NCBI RefSeq assembly: GCF_002119525.1
Contig: NZ_CP017916.1
Span: forward strand, 806,001 to 870,000
Length of the DNA stretch: 64,000 nt
Source: Vibrio syngnathi
GTDB lineage: Bacteria; Pseudomonadota; Gammaproteobacteria; Enterobacterales; Vibrionaceae
Direction: 5' to 3'
Part shown: positions 62,162 to 64,000 of the stretch, one piece after another
Position numbering within the stretch: position 1 is the stretch's first letter
Layout: every line of letters begins with the position of its first letter
Position numbers and translations under genes: made by a program
Notes under the pieces: model-generated
What the model was told of the DNA's origin: nothing
The model's input: only the letters and a program-made list of their open reading frames with translations
The model's database searches: none

Positions 62162-64000
62162 ATGAGCTACGATTTAGACGAAGATATTCTTCAGGACTTT
62201 TTAGTCGAAGCAGGAGAGATCCTTGAACTCCTATCAGAACAACTGGTAGAGCTAGAGAATAACCCTGACGACAAAGAACTACTAAACGCTATTTTCCGTG
62301 GTTTCCATACAGTAAAAGGTGGTGCTGGTTTCCTAGCATTGACCGAGCTGGTGGATACTTGTCATGGTGCTGAGAATGTGTTCGACATTCTAAGAAATGG
62401 CCAACGCAGCGTAACATCAGGACTGATGGATACGATGCTACAGGCTTTAGATACCGTCAATGTACAGTTTAAAGCCGTGCAAGATGAAGAAGCTTTAGTA
62501 CCAGCAGACCAATCTTTACTGGATGAACTTCATCGCCTCTGTAAGCCAGAGTCAGCAGATGAAGTGGCACCAGTAGAAGCTCCAGCACCGGTTATCCCTG
62601 AGCCTATCGTTGCTGCTCCTGAGCCTGTTATTACTCCGGAACCTACTGTTGAAAGTACAAACATCAGTGCATCTTCCGTGGATGATATTTCTGAAGATGA
62701 ATTTGAGCGCTTGCTTGATGAACTTCACGGTAAGGGTGGTTCACCAACGACATCTTCTGTAGACACACCAGCACCAGCACCCGTGGCACCTCAGCCAGTT
62801 GCTGCCAGTGGTGACATTACTGATGACGAATTTGAAAAGTTGTTAGATGAACTGCATGGTGCAGGTCAAAGCCCGACAGCTGCAAGCTCAACGCCACCTC
62901 CTCCTCCGCCAGTTGCTCCTGTAGCCAAAGCACCAGTTAAGTCTGAAGGCGATGACCTCATGACTGATGCTGAGTTTGAGAGTTTACTTGACCAGTTACA
63001 CGGTTCAGGTAATGGCCCTTCAATTGAAGAGTTGGATGCTGCGACTAAGCCTGTTCAAGCGAAGCCCGAGCCTGTTGCGCCGAAAGTCGCTCCTAAACCA
63101 CAGCCTGCTCCTGTTGCTGTAAAAGCAGAGCCTAAGCCTAGCGTACCAGCAAAAGCTGAAGTTAAAGCGCCAGCGAAGAAGCAGCAAGCTGAAGCCACAG
63201 TTCGTGTTGATACATCAACACTGGATACCATCATGAACATGGTGGGTGAGCTAGTGTTGGTTCGTAACCGCCTTGTGAGCTTAGGTTTAAACAGCAACGA
63301 CGAAGAAATGTCGAAAGCTGTCTCGAACTTAGACGTAGTTACTGCTGACCTACAAGGTGCAGTAATGAAGACGCGTATGCAGCCGATCAAGAAAGTATTT
63401 GGTCGTTTCCCACGCGTTGTCCGTGACCTTGCTCGTACCTTGCAGAAAGACATCGTTCTTGAAATGCGTGGCGAAGAAACGGATCTTGATAAAAACTTAG
63501 TAGAAGCACTTGCTGATCCCCTGATTCACTTGGTGAGAAACTCTGTCGATCATGGTATCGAAATGCCAGATGATCGTGTTGCTGCGGGTAAATCTAAAAC
63601 CGGTAAAGTGATTCTGTCTGCCTCTCAAGAGGGCGACCACATTGAGCTTGCTATCGTTGATGACGGTGGTGGTATGGACCCTGATAAGCTTCGTGCTATC
63701 GCGGTTAAGCGTGGTCTGATGGATGACGATGCAGCGTCTCGCCTAACAAATAAAGAGTGTTTCAATCTAATCTTTGCTCCTGGCTTTTCAAGTAAAGAAA
63801 AGATCTCAGATATCTCTGGCCGTGGTGTAGGTATGGACGTTGTGAAAACAGCGATCAACACACTGAATGGTTCAATTGATATCGATTCAGAGATGGGTCA
63901 AGGCACCAAGATTACCATTAAGGTTCCGTTGACACTTGCAATTCTACCAACCTTAATGGTCGGTGTTGCGGGTCACCCGTTCGCATTACCACTGGCATCG
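62162..64000 (+). CDS. cheA: Chemotaxis histidine kinase CheA, N-terminal part
   Basis: 613 codons in the window; the gene continues past the right edge. The P1 Hpt domain has the phospho-His in FRGFHTVKGGAGFL. A Pro/Ala/Val-rich linker (about residues 130-340) takes the place of a compact CheY-binding P2 domain and contains three similar motifs: ISEDEFERLLDELHG (176-190), ITDDEFEKLLDELHG (219-233) and MTDAEFESLLDQLHG (267-281). The P3 dimerisation helices (MNMVGELVLVRNRL) and P4 kinase domain (LVRNSVDHGIE; GFSSKEKISDISGRGVGMDVV) follow, and the window ends at the start of the CheW-like P5 domain. It starts 9 bp after cheZ. Confidence 0.95.
   Translation, partial: MSYDLDEDILQDFLVEAGEILELLSEQLVELENNPDDKELLNAIFRGFHTVKGGAGFLALTELVDTCHGAENVFDILRNGQRSVTSGLMDTMLQALDTVNVQFKAVQDEEALVPADQSLLDELHRLCKPESADEVAPVEAPAPVIPEPIVAAPEPVITPEPTVESTNISASSVDDISEDEFERLLDELHGKGGSPTTSSVDTPAPAPVAPQPVAASGDITDDEFEKLLDELHGAGQSPTAASSTPPPPPPVAPVAKAPVKSEGDDLMTDAEFESLLDQLHGSGNGPSIEELDAATKPVQAKPEPVAPKVAPKPQPAPVAVKAEPKPSVPAKAEVKAPAKKQQAEATVRVDTSTLDTIMNMVGELVLVRNRLVSLGLNSNDEEMSKAVSNLDVVTADLQGAVMKTRMQPIKKVFGRFPRVVRDLARTLQKDIVLEMRGEETDLDKNLVEALADPLIHLVRNSVDHGIEMPDDRVAAGKSKTGKVILSASQEGDHIELAIVDDGGGMDPDKLRAIAVKRGLMDDDAASRLTNKECFNLIFAPGFSSKEKISDISGRGVGMDVVKTAINTLNGSIDIDSEMGQGTKITIKVPLTLAILPTLMVGVAGHPFALPLAS

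Overview
The window comes from a marine Vibrio, most likely near the Splendidus clade. This rests on gene order, moderate AT-richness, a polar flagellar cluster laid out as in Vibrio cholerae, a FlaA-type flagellin under sigma-54 control, the Vibrio-specific motor genes flgT/flgO/flgP, and two families of short intergenic repeats that I recognise as Vibrio-type. Species cannot be fixed from the sequence alone.

Region 1 (1-9830) is part of an aryl polyene (APE) pigment cluster. The minus strand reads from about 7000 down to 1. It encodes a chain-length-factor-like ketosynthase, a lysophospholipid-type acyltransferase, two acyl carrier proteins, a small membrane protein, an AMP-ligase, a hot-dog dehydratase, a glycosyltransferase-acyltransferase fusion and the N-terminal part of an aromatic amino-acid ammonia-lyase that runs off the left edge. 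The plus strand (7070-9828) carries a lipoprotein, an O-methyltransferase-like protein and a halogenase-like flavoprotein. Together these would make an aryl starter, activate it, extend it on ACPs, tailor the head group and anchor the polyene to a lipid. The remaining ketosynthases, ketoreductase and export genes would lie left of the window.

Region 2 (9830-10650) is a small accessory gap. It holds one poorly characterised gene and a degenerate copy of a short mobile-like repeat.

Region 3 (10654-64000) is a nearly complete polar flagellum and chemotaxis locus. Order: flgT (-), flgOP, flgN-flgM-flgA (-), cheV-cheR, flgBCDE, flgFGHIJ, flgKL, three flagellin genes, flaG-fliD-fliT(flaI)-fliS, flrA, flrBC, fliEFGHIJ, fliKLMNOPQR-flhB, flhA-flhF-flhG-fliA, cheY-cheZ-cheA (cheA cut by the right edge). 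The regulatory logic can be read from the DNA. Nine -24/-12 promoters, all with GG-N10-GC spacing, precede flgT, flgO, flgB, flgF, flgK, flaA, fliE, fliK and flhA. Sigma-28 type promoters precede flgM and the second and third flagellin genes. This matches the FlrA - FlrBC/sigma-54 - FliA hierarchy.

No rRNA, tRNA, CRISPR array, prophage or full insertion sequence was seen. The least ordinary points are: a 15-bp tandem repeat filling the flhA leader; three CheA linker motifs that resemble the CheY-docking peptides of FliM and CheZ; face-to-face sigma-54 promoters between flgT and flgO; a 39-bp repeat between fliK and fliL; a hexanucleotide microsatellite next to flgN; a MITE-like element between flagellin genes with a shortened relative elsewhere; and NPEH instead of NPTH in FlhB.
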